From NCBI RefSeq assembly GCF_021390395.1, contig NZ_JAJUWT010000005.1:62001-126000 (forward strand): a stretch of DNA of 64,000 nt, written 5' to 3'. The DNA is from Saccharothrix sp. S26. GTDB lineage: Bacteria; Actinomycetota; Actinomycetes; Mycobacteriales; Pseudonocardiaceae. Both the position numbers and the translations under genes were made by a program. The notes beneath the pieces are model-generated. The model did no database searches. It saw nothing but the letters and a program-made list of their open reading frames with translations, and was not told where the DNA came from. Below are positions 49,259 to 61,400 of the stretch, piece after piece; position 1 is the stretch's first letter; each line of letters starts with the position of its first letter.

Positions 49259-50554
49259 ATGGTCGCGGGGGAACGACGAGGGCGCGCGTCCCCTCTCGCC
49301 CGGTGTCGCGGCTGGTCGCTGTGGCGGCTGCCGCGAGCCGTGCTGGTCTACGTGCTGGCCGTGGAGGCCGTGGCGGTGGTCGCGGTGGCGGCCGTGGCCG
49401 GGCTGACGCCGGTGACCGGTCGCCACTGGGCGTGGTTCGGGGTGCTCGCGGCCGCGGCCGTGGTGCACTTCGAGGCGGCGCGCGGGCTGGAACGGGTGCG
49501 CGAGGTGGCCGCGGAGGGCAGCCCGTACGCGCACCCGCAGTCGATCTGGCTGTTCGCGGGCGTGCTGGTGCTGCCGCCGCCGCTGGTGGCCGCGTTGGTC
49601 GCGGTGAGCTACGGCTACGGGTGGCTGCGGATCTACCGGCGCAGCCCGCTGCACCGCAAGGTCTTCTCCGCCGCCACGGTGCTGCTGGCCTGCTGGTCGG
49701 CGGGCGCGATCCTGCTCGTCGCCCACCCGGACCCGGCGCTGCCGCACGCCGCGCAGCTGACCGGCCCGGTCGACCTGGGCGCGCTGGTGGCGGCCGGGGT
49801 GACGTACTGGCTGGTCAACCTCGCGCTGGTGGTGGGCGCGATCCTGCTGTCCACGCCGGCGCGGCCGGGGCGCGACGTGCTGGGGCCGCTGAGCCAGCAG
49901 TTGGTCATCGCGGCGTCGATCGGCCTGGGCACGGGCCTGGCGGTGGTGCTGGTGACGGCCCCGTGGGTGGTGCCGGTGCTGGTGGTGACCATGCTCGGGA
50001 TGCACCTGGGGCTGCTGCTGCCGGTCTACCGCACCGCCGCGCGGGTGGACGGCAAGACCGGCGCGCTGACCTCGGTGGCGTGGACCGAGCGCGCCGCCGC
50101 CGAGCTGGCCCGGTCGGCGGCGACCGGCGCGCCGATGGCGGTGCTGCTGCTCGACCTCGACCACTTCAGCGACATCAACAACACGCGCGGGCACCTGGCC
50201 GGTGACCACGCGCTGCGCGCGGTGGCCGCCGAGCTGCGCCGCCAGGTGCGTGACGACGACCTGGTGGGCAGGTGGGGCGGCGAGGAGTTCGTGGTGCTGC
50301 TGCCGGGCGCGGACGCGACCGCCGCCCGGCAGGCCGCCGAACGCATCCGCGCCGCGGTCAGGACGCCGTTGACCGACGTGCCCGCCACCGGTGGCCGGGA
50401 CGTGGACGACCTGCGGATCACCGCGTCGCTGGGCGTGGCCGCGTACCCGGTCCACGGCGACACGGTCGACCGGCTGCTGCTGGCCGCCGACACCGCGCTG
50501 TACCGGGCGAAGAACAACGGCCGGGACCGGGTCGAGACCGCGCCGGCCGGCTGA
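49259..50554 (+). CDS. membrane diguanylate cyclase (GGDEF)
   Basis: 431 residues. About six N-terminal helices (residues 25-260, a MASE-like sensor) precede a GGDEF domain: DLDHFSDINNTRGHLAGD, the active-site loop GRWGGEEFVVLLPGAD, and ASLGVAAYPVHGD. The inhibitory I-site RDDD lies five residues before GGEEF, so product feedback by c-di-GMP is expected. No EAL domain is present, so it makes c-di-GMP from two GTP. The start codon ATG 49259 lies 78 bp from the divergent RPNDWR peptide gene. In actinomycetes c-di-GMP holds back development. Confidence 0.94.
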   Translation: MVAGERRGRASPLARCRGWSLWRLPRAVLVYVLAVEAVAVVAVAAVAGLTPVTGRHWAWFGVLAAAAVVHFEAARGLERVREVAAEGSPYAHPQSIWLFAGVLVLPPPLVAALVAVSYGYGWLRIYRRSPLHRKVFSAATVLLACWSAGAILLVAHPDPALPHAAQLTGPVDLGALVAAGVTYWLVNLALVVGAILLSTPARPGRDVLGPLSQQLVIAASIGLGTGLAVVLVTAPWVVPVLVVTMLGMHLGLLLPVYRTAARVDGKTGALTSVAWTERAAAELARSAATGAPMAVLLLDLDHFSDINNTRGHLAGDHALRAVAAELRRQVRDDDLVGRWGGEEFVVLLPGADATAARQAAERIRAAVRTPLTDVPATGGRDVDDLRITASLGVAAYPVHGDTVDRLLLAADTALYRAKNNGRDRVETAPAG

Positions 50555-50559
50555 CCCGG

Positions 50560-51786
50560 ATGGTGGCGGCGGACGGCGGGCGGGTGCGGTACCGCGAGGT
50601 GTTCTCCTCCGGCGAGTTCCGGGCGTTGTTCGCCGCGCACACCGTCTCCACCGTCGGCGACCAGTTCGCCCGGGTCGCGCTCACCGTGCTGGTGTTCCGC
50701 GACACCGGCTCCCCCGCGTGGGCGGCGATCACGTACGCGTTGACGTTCCTGCCCGACCTCGTGGGCGGCCCCCTGCTGGCGGGACTGGCCGACCGCCATC
50801 CCCGACGCGCGGTGATGGTGTGCTCCGACGTCGTGCGCGCCCTGCTGGTCGCGCTGATGGCCGTGCCGGTCCTGCCGTGGCCGGTGGTGTGCGGGCTGCT
50901 GGTGCTGCTGCAGCTGGCGGGCGCGCCCGCGGTCCCGGCCCGGACCGCCCTGCTGCCGCACGTGCTGCCCGGTCCGGCGTTCCGCGCGGGCGCGGCCGCG
51001 CTGTCCACCGTGAGCCAGGCCGCCCAGGTCGCCGGGTTCGCCGCCGGCGGTGTCCTGGTCCTCGCGATCGGCACGGGCGGCGTGCTGCTGCTGGACGCCG
51101 CGTCGTTCGCGGTGTCGGCGGCCGTGGTGGCGTGGCGAGTTCGGGCCCGGCCCAGGCCCGGTGGCGACGGCGTGGCCCGGCCGGGGTGGTGGCGGGCGAC
51201 GGCGGCCGGCGCGGTCCTGGTGTGGCGTGACCGGCGGCTCCTCGCGCTGGTCGGCTTCGCGGCGCTGTCGGCGTTCTACATCAGCGGCGAGGCGCTGGCC
51301 GTGCCGCTGGCCGACCAGCTCGGCGGCGGGCCGGTCGCGGCCGGGCTGCTGTTCGCCGCCTACCCGGCGGGGTGCGCGGTGGCGAGCCTGGTCGTGGCCA
51401 CCCGCCCGGAGGCCGTCCAACTGCGCGCCCTGCCCGTGCTGGCGGTGGCGACCAGCGCGGTGCTGGTCGCCTGCGCGCTGCGGCCCGGCCTGCCGGTCCT
51501 GGTGCTGCTGTTCGCCGCGTCCGGCGCCGCGTCGAGCTACCACGCCATCGCCTCGCCGACGTTCGCGCTGTGGACCCCGGACGAGGCCCGCGGCCAGGTC
51601 TACGGCCTGGCCGTCACCGCGCTCAAGATCGCGCAGGGCCTCGGCGTCGCCGCCGCCGGCCTCGCCGCCGAGCACGTGCCGCCGCACCAGGTGGTCGCGG
51701 CGGGCGGTGTGCTGGGTGTGCTCGCGGCCCTGGGCGTCGGCGTGCTGTGGCGGCGCAGCGGCGTCCGCCGCCTCGTCAGGGACTGA
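50560..51786 (+). CDS. MFS transporter (MFS_3-like)
   Basis: 408 residues with about twelve helices. FSSGEFRALFAAHTVSTVGDQFARVAL and GLADRHPRRAVMVCSD are MFS_3 features, related in type to the transporter at 794. ATG 50560 begins five bases after the diguanylate cyclase stop, so it is probably cotranscribed. Its end overlaps the convergent LysR gene by 11 bp. Substrate unknown. Confidence 0.9.
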   Translation: MVAADGGRVRYREVFSSGEFRALFAAHTVSTVGDQFARVALTVLVFRDTGSPAWAAITYALTFLPDLVGGPLLAGLADRHPRRAVMVCSDVVRALLVALMAVPVLPWPVVCGLLVLLQLAGAPAVPARTALLPHVLPGPAFRAGAAALSTVSQAAQVAGFAAGGVLVLAIGTGGVLLLDAASFAVSAAVVAWRVRARPRPGGDGVARPGWWRATAAGAVLVWRDRRLLALVGFAALSAFYISGEALAVPLADQLGGGPVAAGLLFAAYPAGCAVASLVVATRPEAVQLRALPVLAVATSAVLVACALRPGLPVLVLLFAASGAASSYHAIASPTFALWTPDEARGQVYGLAVTALKIAQGLGVAAAGLAAEHVPPHQVVAAGGVLGVLAALGVGVLWRRSGVRRLVRD

Positions 51787-52678
51787 CCTGGGTCAGGGCG
51801 GCCCGGGCGAGGTCGCGCAGCCAGGCGTGGGCGGGGTCGGTGTCGTGGCGCTGGTGCCACGACAGGTACACCGGGGCGGGCGGCAGGTCCAGCGGCAGCG
51901 GGAGCAGGGCCAGGTCGGGACCGGCCGCCGTCGCGCGGGCGGTGGCTTCGGGGACGGTGACGACGAGGTCCGACTCGCGCGCGAAGGCGAAAGCGGCGGC
52001 CTCGGTGGGCACGGCGGCCACCACCCGCCTGGTCAGCCCCAGCCGCGCGAGGGTGTCGTCGAGCGCGTTGGCCAACCGGCCGCGCCGTGACACGGTGATG
52101 TGCTCCGCGGCGGCGTACCGCGCGGCGGTGACGGTCTGGACGCGGGTCAGCGGGTGGTCGCGCCGCACGGCGAGCACGTGACGCGTCTCGGCCACCCGTT
52201 CGGCGCGCAGGTCGGCCGCGGTCGGACGGCTCGCGTTCGCCTCCAGGTCGACCTCGCCGCGCCGCAGCCCGGGTGTGTCGGTGCTCGACTCGGCGATGAA
52301 GCGCAACCGCACGCCCGGCGCGCGGTCGCGCACGGCCGTGAGCAGGGCGGGACCGGCGAGCGCGACGAGCGAGTCGTGCCAGCGCAGCGTGAACGTGCGG
52401 TCGAGCGTGGCGAGGTCGAGCTCACGGCTCGGTGCGAGCACGCCTTGAACCTGCCGGAGCAGCTCGTGCACCTGCTCCCGGACGGAGAGCGCGTACGGCG
52501 TCGGCGTCATCGTCCGCCCGGTGCGCACCAGGATCTGGTCACCCGTCGTGCGCCGGATCCGGCCGAGGCTGCGGCTCATCGCGGGTGCGGTGACGTGCAT
52601 GCGCTCGGCCGCCCCCGCCACGCTGCCCTCTTCGAGCAGGGCGTCGAGCGCGGCGAGCAGGTTCAAATCCAAGTGCAT
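51776..52678 (-). CDS. LysR-family transcriptional regulator
   Basis: 300 residues. The winged HTH is at the N-terminus (LNLLAALDALLEEGSVAGAAERMHVTAPAMSRSLGRIR), followed by a substrate-binding domain of normal length. ATG 52678 sets a standard LysR start (MHLDLNLL). It is divergent from the inositol-monophosphatase-like gene, the usual LysR arrangement, and probably controls it and the following reductase-like gene. Effector unknown. Confidence 0.92.
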   Translation of the reverse strand: MHLDLNLLAALDALLEEGSVAGAAERMHVTAPAMSRSLGRIRRTTGDQILVRTGRTMTPTPYALSVREQVHELLRQVQGVLAPSRELDLATLDRTFTLRWHDSLVALAGPALLTAVRDRAPGVRLRFIAESSTDTPGLRRGEVDLEANASRPTAADLRAERVAETRHVLAVRRDHPLTRVQTVTAARYAAAEHITVSRRGRLANALDDTLARLGLTRRVVAAVPTEAAAFAFARESDLVVTVPEATARATAAGPDLALLPLPLDLPPAPVYLSWHQRHDTDPAHAWLRDLARAALTQVSP

Positions 52679-52682
52679 GTGA

Positions 52683-52703
52683 GTAATGCTAGCCGTGTTT
52701 TAC
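52683..52703. promoter_or_regulatory. possible LysR binding site
   Basis: GTAA (52683-52686) and TTAC (52700-52703) form a short inverted repeat with a 13-bp gap, right before the lysR start in the 124-bp divergent region. The region is AT-rich. The match to a LysR box is loose. Confidence 0.3.
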
Positions 52704-52802
52704 CTGCACTTGCTGTTAATCCACAGCCCGAATACCGTCGGATCACCGGGCCGGGACAACTCGCCCGATCACCTTTCACCCCTGTTCAGACGGGACATCG
52801 TC

Positions 52803-53600
52803 ATGCCTGGAACAACCCGGGACGCGGAGCTGCTCGCCCAGACCGCGAACGCCGTGCGCGCGGCCGGTTCGGTGCTGCTCGAATGCTTCGGCGAGGTGGT
52901 GCGCCACCGGACCCGCGACGAGCTGGTGCGTGCGCTCGCGGCGAACGACAACGCGGCCCTCGACGTCCTGCGGCCCCGCCTCACGGACCTGCGCCCGGAC
53001 GCCCGCTGGGTGGCCGACGAACTCGCCGGCGGCGCGCTGCCGCCCGGCGAGTGGTGGGTGGTCGACCCCGCCGAGGGCAACGTCAACCACCTGCGCGGCC
53101 TGCCGGACTGGGCGGTCACCGCCACCCTGGTGCGCGACAACCAGCCCGTGCTCACCGCGGTCCACGTGCCGACGACCGGTGAGACCTACACCGCGCTCGC
53201 GGGCGGCGGCGCGCACGTCGACGGCCGCCCGTTGCGCGTGTCCGACACCGCGGACCTCGGCCTGGCCGTCGTCGCCACCAGCCAGGCCAGGCCGGACGAG
53301 GCCGAGGAGGTCGTGCGGCGGGTCGGCGCCTCGATCACCTCGATGCTGCGCGACGCGCTCGTCGTGCGCACGTCCGTGCCCGCGACCCTGCACCTGCTGA
53401 CCGTGGCGGCCGGCCGGGTCGACGCCTTCTGGCAGTTCGCCGGCGCCCGCGCGGACCTGCTGCCCGGCGCGTTGCTCGTGGCCGAGGCGGGCGGGCGGAT
53501 CTCCGATGCGCAAGGCCGACCGTGGACCCCGGACGCCGAGGGCTTCCTCGCCGCCGCGCCGGGCGTGCACGCCGCGGCCGTCACCACGCTCTCCCGTTGA
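52803..53600 (+). CDS. inositol monophosphatase family protein
   Basis: 265 residues of the Li+-sensitive phosphatase fold. WVADEL is in the place of the metal-binding xxEE motif, WWVVDPAEGNVNHLRG matches WxVDPxDGTxN with Glu for the second Asp, and RADLLPGALLVAEAGGRISD ends the domain. The changed metal ligands may alter or weaken activity. ATG 52803 lies 124 bp from the divergent LysR gene. It is followed by a reductase-like gene after 32 bp. Confidence 0.85.
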   Translation: MPGTTRDAELLAQTANAVRAAGSVLLECFGEVVRHRTRDELVRALAANDNAALDVLRPRLTDLRPDARWVADELAGGALPPGEWWVVDPAEGNVNHLRGLPDWAVTATLVRDNQPVLTAVHVPTTGETYTALAGGGAHVDGRPLRVSDTADLGLAVVATSQARPDEAEEVVRRVGASITSMLRDALVVRTSVPATLHLLTVAAGRVDAFWQFAGARADLLPGALLVAEAGGRISDAQGRPWTPDAEGFLAAAPGVHAAAVTTLSR

Positions 53601-53632
53601 GCACCCGTGAACACCGGAAAGGACCACCGATC

Positions 53633-54223
53633 ATGACCACGATCGCCGTGCTCGGGAACGGCCGCGTCGGCGGCGCGCTCGCCGCCGCCCTCACCGACGC
53701 CGGCCACGAGGTGGCGGTGGTCGGCCGGGGCGCGGCCGCCAGAGCCGTCGCCGGCGCACAGGTCGTCATCAACGCCACCCCCGGTGCGGGCTCGCTCGAC
53801 CGGCTCGCCGCGCTGCGCGCGCAGTTGCGGGACAAGGTGCTGGTCGACGTCTCCAACGCCACCACCGACGGACCGGACGGGCTGCCGGCCGACCTGATCT
53901 ACCCGGGGTCGAGCCTGGCGGAGCACCTGCAGGACGCGCTGCCCGACACGCGGGTGGTCAAGACCCTCAACACGATGCTGCACCCCGTGATGACCGCGCC
54001 CGCCTCGCTCGCCCAACCGCCGACCGCGTTCCTCTCCGGTGACGACCCGGGGGCCAAGCGGGTCGTGCGCGGCCTCCTGGCCGACCTCGGCTGGCGCGAG
54101 GAGTGGATCACCGACCTCGGTCCGATCACGACCGCGCGGGCCACCGAAGCCGCGATCCTGTTCGTGCCGCACGTGATCCGGTCCGCCGGCCTGAGCCCCT
54201 TCGCGATCTCGATCGCCCGCTGA
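53633..54223 (+). CDS. NAD(P)-binding protein, F420:NADPH oxidoreductase-like
   Basis: 196 residues. MTTIAVLGNGRVGGALAAALTDAGHEVAVVGR is a Rossmann motif. VVINATPGAGSLDRLAAL and KVLVDVSNATTDGPDG, then VVKTLNTMLHPVMTAP, resemble the NADPH-dependent F420 reductase/coenzyme F420 group. ATG 53633 has GGAAAGGA upstream. The gene is in an operon with the phosphatase-like gene under probable LysR control. Cofactor identity is inferred. Confidence 0.85.
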   Translation: MTTIAVLGNGRVGGALAAALTDAGHEVAVVGRGAAARAVAGAQVVINATPGAGSLDRLAALRAQLRDKVLVDVSNATTDGPDGLPADLIYPGSSLAEHLQDALPDTRVVKTLNTMLHPVMTAPASLAQPPTAFLSGDDPGAKRVVRGLLADLGWREEWITDLGPITTARATEAAILFVPHVIRSAGLSPFAISIAR

Positions 54224-54253
54224 CGGGGGCGCGGTGTGACACGGGCGACAGGG

Positions 54254-54287
54254 CTAATTTTGATTAATTCCAGTCTTGGGCTCTAAG
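54254..54287 (+). promoter_or_regulatory. furA promoter and likely FurA box
   Basis: TAATTTTGATTAATTCC (54255-54271) is an AT-rich partial dyad and is followed by TCTAAG (54282-54287) about 16 bp after TTGATT. The start point would fall at about 54294-54296, on the GTG start codon, so the message may be leaderless. A self-regulating FurA site here is usual in actinobacteria. Confidence 0.5.
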
Positions 54288-54295
54288 GTCGTGGT

Positions 54296-54745
54296 GTGAC
54301 ACCCGACTTCGAGGCGCAGCTCCGGGCGGTCTCGTTGCGCGTGACCCGGCCTCGATTGGCGGTGCTCGCCGCGCTGCGCGACCACCCGCACGTCGACACC
54401 GAGACGGTCATCTCCCTGGTGCGGGCGGACCTGCCCGCGGTGTCGCACCAGGCCGTCTACGACGTGCTGCGGGCGTTGACCAACGCCGGCCTGGTGCGGC
54501 GCATCGAGCCCGCCGGCGCGACCGCCCGCTACGAGACCCGGGTCGGGGACAACCACCACCACGTCGTGTGCCGCTCGTGCGGCGCCATCGCGGACGTCGA
54601 CTGCGTCGTCGGTCACAGCCCTTGTCTCACCGCCTCGAACGACCACGGCTTCGCGGTCGACGAGGCGGAGGTCGTCTTTTGGGGCACCTGCCCCGACTGC
54701 GCGGCCGAACACACCGCCCATGAACCGCCAGTTGGAAGGAAGTAG
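54296..54745 (+). CDS. furA: Fur-family peroxide-sensing repressor FurA
   Basis: 149 residues. The winged helix includes LPAVSHQAVYDVLRALTNAGLVRR. Metal ligands are in HHHVVCRSCGAI, and CPDC closes the structural zinc site. Start GTG 54296; the TAG stop is followed immediately by the katG ATG. FurA proteins next to katG repress both genes until peroxide oxidises the metal site. The gene pair and order match mycobacterial furA-katG and Streptomyces furS-cpeB. Confidence 0.93.
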   Translation: MTPDFEAQLRAVSLRVTRPRLAVLAALRDHPHVDTETVISLVRADLPAVSHQAVYDVLRALTNAGLVRRIEPAGATARYETRVGDNHHHVVCRSCGAIADVDCVVGHSPCLTASNDHGFAVDEAEVVFWGTCPDCAAEHTAHEPPVGRK

Positions 54746-57022
<2,277 letters not shown>

Positions 57023-57038
57023 TCACCTCGCGAGCAGT

Positions 57039-57082
57039 GGGAGAGCCCGGCCGGTCCGTTGGTGGGCCGGCCGGGCTCTCCC
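57039..57082 (+). terminator. katG terminator
   Basis: A perfect 16-bp stem, GGGAGAGCCCGGCCGG with CCGGCCGGGCTCTCCC, and a 12-base loop start 17 bases after the katG stop. It is one of the strongest hairpins in the window, without a T tract. Confidence 0.85.
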
Positions 57083-57148
57083 CGCTCCACCGTCACCTGG
57101 CGTGACCCCGGTGATGCGCGGTCCGGTGATCACCTGCACTATCGGGGT

Positions 57149-57820
57149 ATGCGCAGCTCACTGTTCCACCACGCCGAGCGGTCCGTCGAGCCCGGCAGCT
57201 TCCAGCTCCAGAACGACCGCATGCTGAAGGTGGACCTCACCGGCAGCGGCGGGTTCTTCTTCGCCAAGCAGGGGTCGATGGTCGCCTACCAGGGTGACGT
57301 CGACTTCGCCTACGAGGGCGCGGGCGGCCTCGGCAAGCTGTTCAAGAAGGCGTTCACCGGCGAGGGCATGTCGTTGATGAAGGTGTCGGGCAGCGGGGAC
57401 GTGTTCCTCGCCCAGGACGCCGACGAGATCTTCGTGCTCTACCTGGAGGACGAGAGCGTGACCGTCAACGGCAAGAACGTCCTCGCCTTCGAGTCCACCC
57501 TGAAGTGGGACATCAACCGCGTCGAAGGCGCCTCCATGCTGACCGGCGGCCTGTTCAACACCACCTTCACCGGCACGGGAGCCCTCGCCGTGACCGCCTA
57601 CGGCACCCCGGTCGTGCTGAACGTCGACGTGCCGACCTACGTCGACATGCAGGCCGCCGTCCTGTGGTCCACCACCCTCCAGTCCTCGATCCGCAAGACC
57701 GCCAAACTGGGCGCCGTCATCGGCCGCGGCTCGGGCGAGGCCTACCAGCTCGCGCTGTCGGGTCAGGGCATCGTCGTCGTCCAAGCCTCCGAGGGCCACC
57801 CCACGCCACAGGCGCAGTGA
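57149..57820 (+). CDS. AIM24-family protein
   Basis: 223 residues, all-beta. MLKVDLTGSGGFFFAKQGSMVAYQGDV, the LMKVSGSGDVFLAQDADEIFVLYL repeat and GGLFNTTFTGTGALAVTAYG are typical of the AIM24/TIGR00266 family. No signal peptide or membrane helix. Function is poorly known in bacteria; the mitochondrial relative affects inner-membrane organisation. ATG 57149 is chosen; a -10-like CACTAT (57137-57142) stands just before it, so a very short leader is possible. Confidence 0.85.
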   Translation: MRSSLFHHAERSVEPGSFQLQNDRMLKVDLTGSGGFFFAKQGSMVAYQGDVDFAYEGAGGLGKLFKKAFTGEGMSLMKVSGSGDVFLAQDADEIFVLYLEDESVTVNGKNVLAFESTLKWDINRVEGASMLTGGLFNTTFTGTGALAVTAYGTPVVLNVDVPTYVDMQAAVLWSTTLQSSIRKTAKLGAVIGRGSGEAYQLALSGQGIVVVQASEGHPTPQAQ

Positions 57821-57828
57821 CCACGTCC

Positions 57829-57875
57829 CAGGCGGTCACGGCGTGCACCACACTCAGGCACGCCGTGACCGCCTG
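57829..57875. terminator. bidirectional terminator between AIM24 and SUKH genes
   Basis: A perfect 18-bp stem, CAGGCGGTCACGGCGTGC with GCACGCCGTGACCGCCTG, and an 11-base loop. It is in the 111-bp gap between the convergent genes and separates the toxin locus from the rest. Confidence 0.85.
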
Positions 57876-57931
57876 CGATACGCGGCCCGCGTCCGACGAC
57901 AAGTCGCCGTACGGGGTGGTGGTCGCCTCGG

Positions 57932-58423
57932 TCAGGAGGGGTACCGGTCGCCGTGGAGCCGCAACCCCGACACCGCGGATGCCCCCTCGGCCTCGCGCCA
58001 CAGGTACTCGATGAGCGTCGCGCCCACCACGACCGGTTCCTCATCGCCCTCGGTGTAGAGGAAGACCTCGCCCGGGTGGTCCCGGTCGAAGAAGTAGAAC
58101 TGGTAACCCTGGTGCATCGCGAAGAAGAACCGGCCCTCCGTGCGCAGGTCCGGTGCGGCGTCGGCGATGAACTCCGCCGTCGCCGCGGGCACCCGCAGCA
58201 CGTCCGGGTAGAAGAAGGTGGTGCCCAGGAGCAACCGCCCGGCTTCCCGGCCGAGCCTGCGCAGGAACGCGAGGTAGTGCTCCGGCAGGGGGAAGCCGTT
58301 CGCCGACTCGACCACCTGGGCGACATCGTCCTCGCCGCACCCACGCAGCTGGTGCGGGTAGGCCAGCTTCATCTCCACCAGCGCGGTGGCGAACTCCTCG
58401 ACGTCCACCGTCGGCTCACCCAT
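57932..58423 (-). CDS. SMI1/KNR4 (SUKH) immunity protein
   Basis: 163 residues. GCGEDDVAQVVESANGFPLPEHYLAFLRRLG is the SUKH opening, then LGTTFFYPDV and QGYQFYFFDRDHPGEVFLYTEG, which follow the family strand pattern. ATG 58423 lies inside the RHS gene; ATGGGTGA gives an eight-base overlap with the toxin stop, so immunity is translated together with the toxin. SUKH proteins commonly neutralise nuclease and deaminase toxins, which fits the C-terminal domain of the RHS protein. Confidence 0.9.
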   Translation of the reverse strand: MGEPTVDVEEFATALVEMKLAYPHQLRGCGEDDVAQVVESANGFPLPEHYLAFLRRLGREAGRLLLGTTFFYPDVLRVPAATAEFIADAAPDLRTEGRFFFAMHQGYQFYFFDRDHPGEVFLYTEGDEEPVVVGATLIEYLWREAEGASAVSGLRLHGDRYPS

Positions 58424-61400
58424 ACGTCATGACCACCTTGATGCCGGTAGCTTCCTCGAACTGGCGCCCAACGCTGACGCACGCGGCGCAGTTCTCGGTC
58501 GCGTGGTCCGCGTGGATCCTAATCGTCCCCGTCGCGCCGGGCGGGAGATCCTTGGCGAGCTGCTCGAGGATCTTGTACTCGGCGTCGTACGGGCGCACGA
58601 CGGCTCCCGCCTGCGGGGTGAACCGCGGGTTGTCGGGTGCACCGACGGTGCCCTCTTTGGACTTCGCGCCGCTGTGCGCGATCAGCCTGCCCTCTTCCCC
58701 GTTGATCTCGAACCTGGCGACCGCGACGGTGGCATCAGAGCGGACCGTCCGCCCGGTTCTGGCCAGTTCCGCACGCACCTCCCGTACCTCGGCCGCGCCG
58801 TCCCAGTCTTTCAGCCACTTCGGCATGCCGCCCTTGCCCACGAGCTTGCCCAGCTTCGGCAGCTTGGCCACCAGACCGCCGCCGCCGACGATCTCCACCG
58901 CGGCCCACAGGCTGCGGCCGATGGCCCGTCCGTAGTTGCCCTGCGCCAGCTCGTCCTCGGTGGGCTTGGTGATGGCACCCCAGAGCGCCCAGGCGGAACC
59001 GAGGGGATCGCTGAGGATCGATTGGGCCGTGCTCGCCGCTCCGAGACCGCATTCCAACAGATCTCCGACGCACTCCCGAGCCGAGTCGTACGCCGCCACG
59101 GCGCTGTCCTTCGCCGCCTCGCCGAACCCCATCACGACCCCGCCGGCCTGGCAGACCCACGTCCAGGCCCAGCAGTCCGAGCTCGACTGCTGCGTCAGCC
59201 AGGCCGGCGACTGCAACGTCGCCGACACGTTCTGGATCACGGAGCCGTTCTGCTCCAGCAGGTTCGCGTACACCGCCGAGTACGAGCTGTTCACGTCATC
59301 GACCGGGTTGGCGTAGACGGCCACTTGTTGGGAAGCGACGTTCGGGGACGACGACACCGGCGGGGTGTTGTCGGTGCCGTACAGCGGTTGGGTCAGGGCC
59401 TGGGGCACGGGCAGCGGGTTCTTGCTCCCGAACTCCTTGGCCTGCTGGCGGGCGATGTCGGTCGGGCTGGGGCCGGCCTGGGCCGAGCCGCCCGGCTTGC
59501 CGCCACCGGGCTTGCCGCTGCCACCCGGCTTCACGGTCCCACCGACCTGCGACGTCTGCCCCGGCGGCGGTGGTGTGTAGCCCTGCGACGGTGAGTCGCC
59601 GTCGGGCTTCATCCCGCACCGCGAGCAGGGCGAGAACCGCTCCGGCTGCGGGGCGGGCCCTGCCTTCCCGGCCACGTAGGACGAGCCGACGGCGATGCCG
59701 ACGACAGCGGCCACCACGCCGACGATGAGCCACGGGAAGTGACCGTCCGGGTCGGCGTAGTCCAGAGGTGAGCCCAGGCCGTAGGCGTAGCGGTTGGACA
59801 GGCCGGACGGGGAGCTGGACAGCGGGTAGTCGTCGCGGGAGGCGAAGGTGCCGCTGCCCGGGCTGTACCAGCGAGCGGTCATGTTGACCTGGCCCGAGTC
59901 CGGGTCGGTCCAGTCGCCCTGGAAGCCGATGGACTGCTTGGTGCCCGTGGTGGCGACCGGGCGGCCGAACGGGTCGAAGGTCGCGGTGTCCGCGGGCGCG
60001 GTCATCGGGCCGGTCGGGTCCAGCGTGGCGACCAGGTCGCCGTGCCGGTCGCTCACGGTCAGGCGTTCGACCTCGCCCCGGCCGATGGCCAGCAGTTGGT
60101 CGCCCCCGCCGCGCGAGTAGGTCGACGTGCCGTCGGAGACCAGTTCGTTGGACCGGCCGCCGTAGGTGAAGACCTGGCCGTTGCGGGTGGCAACGCGGTC
60201 GAGGCCGTCGTAGGCGTAGTTCCGCGCGCCCTGCCGGGTCATGCGGTCGAACGCGTCGAAGGAGAACGTCTCGCCGCCCGCCTTCGACGCCAGGGTGCCC
60301 CGCGCGCTGTGGGTGTAGGACTGCGAGCCCTCGGTCAGCAGGCGGTTGCGCTCGTCGTAGGTGGACGTCTGGTCGCCCGCCTTCATGCGGTTGCCCGCCG
60401 CGTCCCACTCGTAGGCGACCGTGCCGGTGGGCGAGGTCCACGACGTGAGCCGGTTCGCGTGGTCGTAGCCGTAGGTGTTCGCGCCGGCCGGGGTGGTCTT
60501 GGCGGTCAGCCGGTTCTTCTTGTCGTAGCCGTAGGTGGTCTGGCGGCCGGCGACGGTGTCGGACGCGAGGCGGCCGGCGTCGTCGTAGCCGAACACCCGC
60601 TCGCGCCCCGCGCCGTACCCGATCTTCTCCAGTTGGTCGGCGGCGTTGTAGCCGTAGGTCTGGGTCAGGCCGGTCAGGCCGTCGGTGACGGTCGCCGGAC
60701 GTCCCTTGTCGTAGGTCGTCACGGTGGTGCCCGACGCGTCGGTGCGGGAGGTGGGCAGGCCGTCCGCGTCGTACTGGCGCGTCGACGCGCCACCGGGCCC
60801 GGCCGCGGTGAGCAGCGCGCCGCGGTCGTTGTAGGTGAAGGTGTTCTCGCCGCCGACGCCCTGCACGCCGACCAGGCGGCCCAGCACGTCGTAGCGGAAC
60901 GCGCGGTCGGCGGTGGCGGCCTCGGCGCCCGCGCCGGTCTCCAGGGTCAGCCTGCCCAGCGCGTCGAACGTGCGCGCACGCGTGACGCCGCCGGGCGCCC
61001 GCAGGCCCACCGCGTCGCCGGCCGCGTTGTAGGTGGTCGTCCACGTCCGGTCCGCCGGGTCCGGGTGGGCCGCGGTGGCGGGCTCGACCACGGACTCGTT
61101 CAGACCCAGTGCGTTCACCGTGTAGACGGTCTTGTTGCCGCGACCGTCGGTGAACCGGGTGGTGTGGCCCGCCGCGTCGTAGCCGAACGTGGTGGTGATC
61201 GCCTGCCCGTCGGCGACCGGCTCGACCTGCCGCACGAGCCGTCCGAGGGCGTCACGGGTGTAGGTGGTCTGCCGGTTCAACGGGTCGGTGGACGTGACGA
61301 GGTTGTCGTCGGCGTCGTAGCCGAACGAGCTGCGGCCGATCAGCGTGCCGCTCGCGCCGAGCTGCCGGGTGGACGTGAGCCGGCCCGCGGTGTCGTAACC

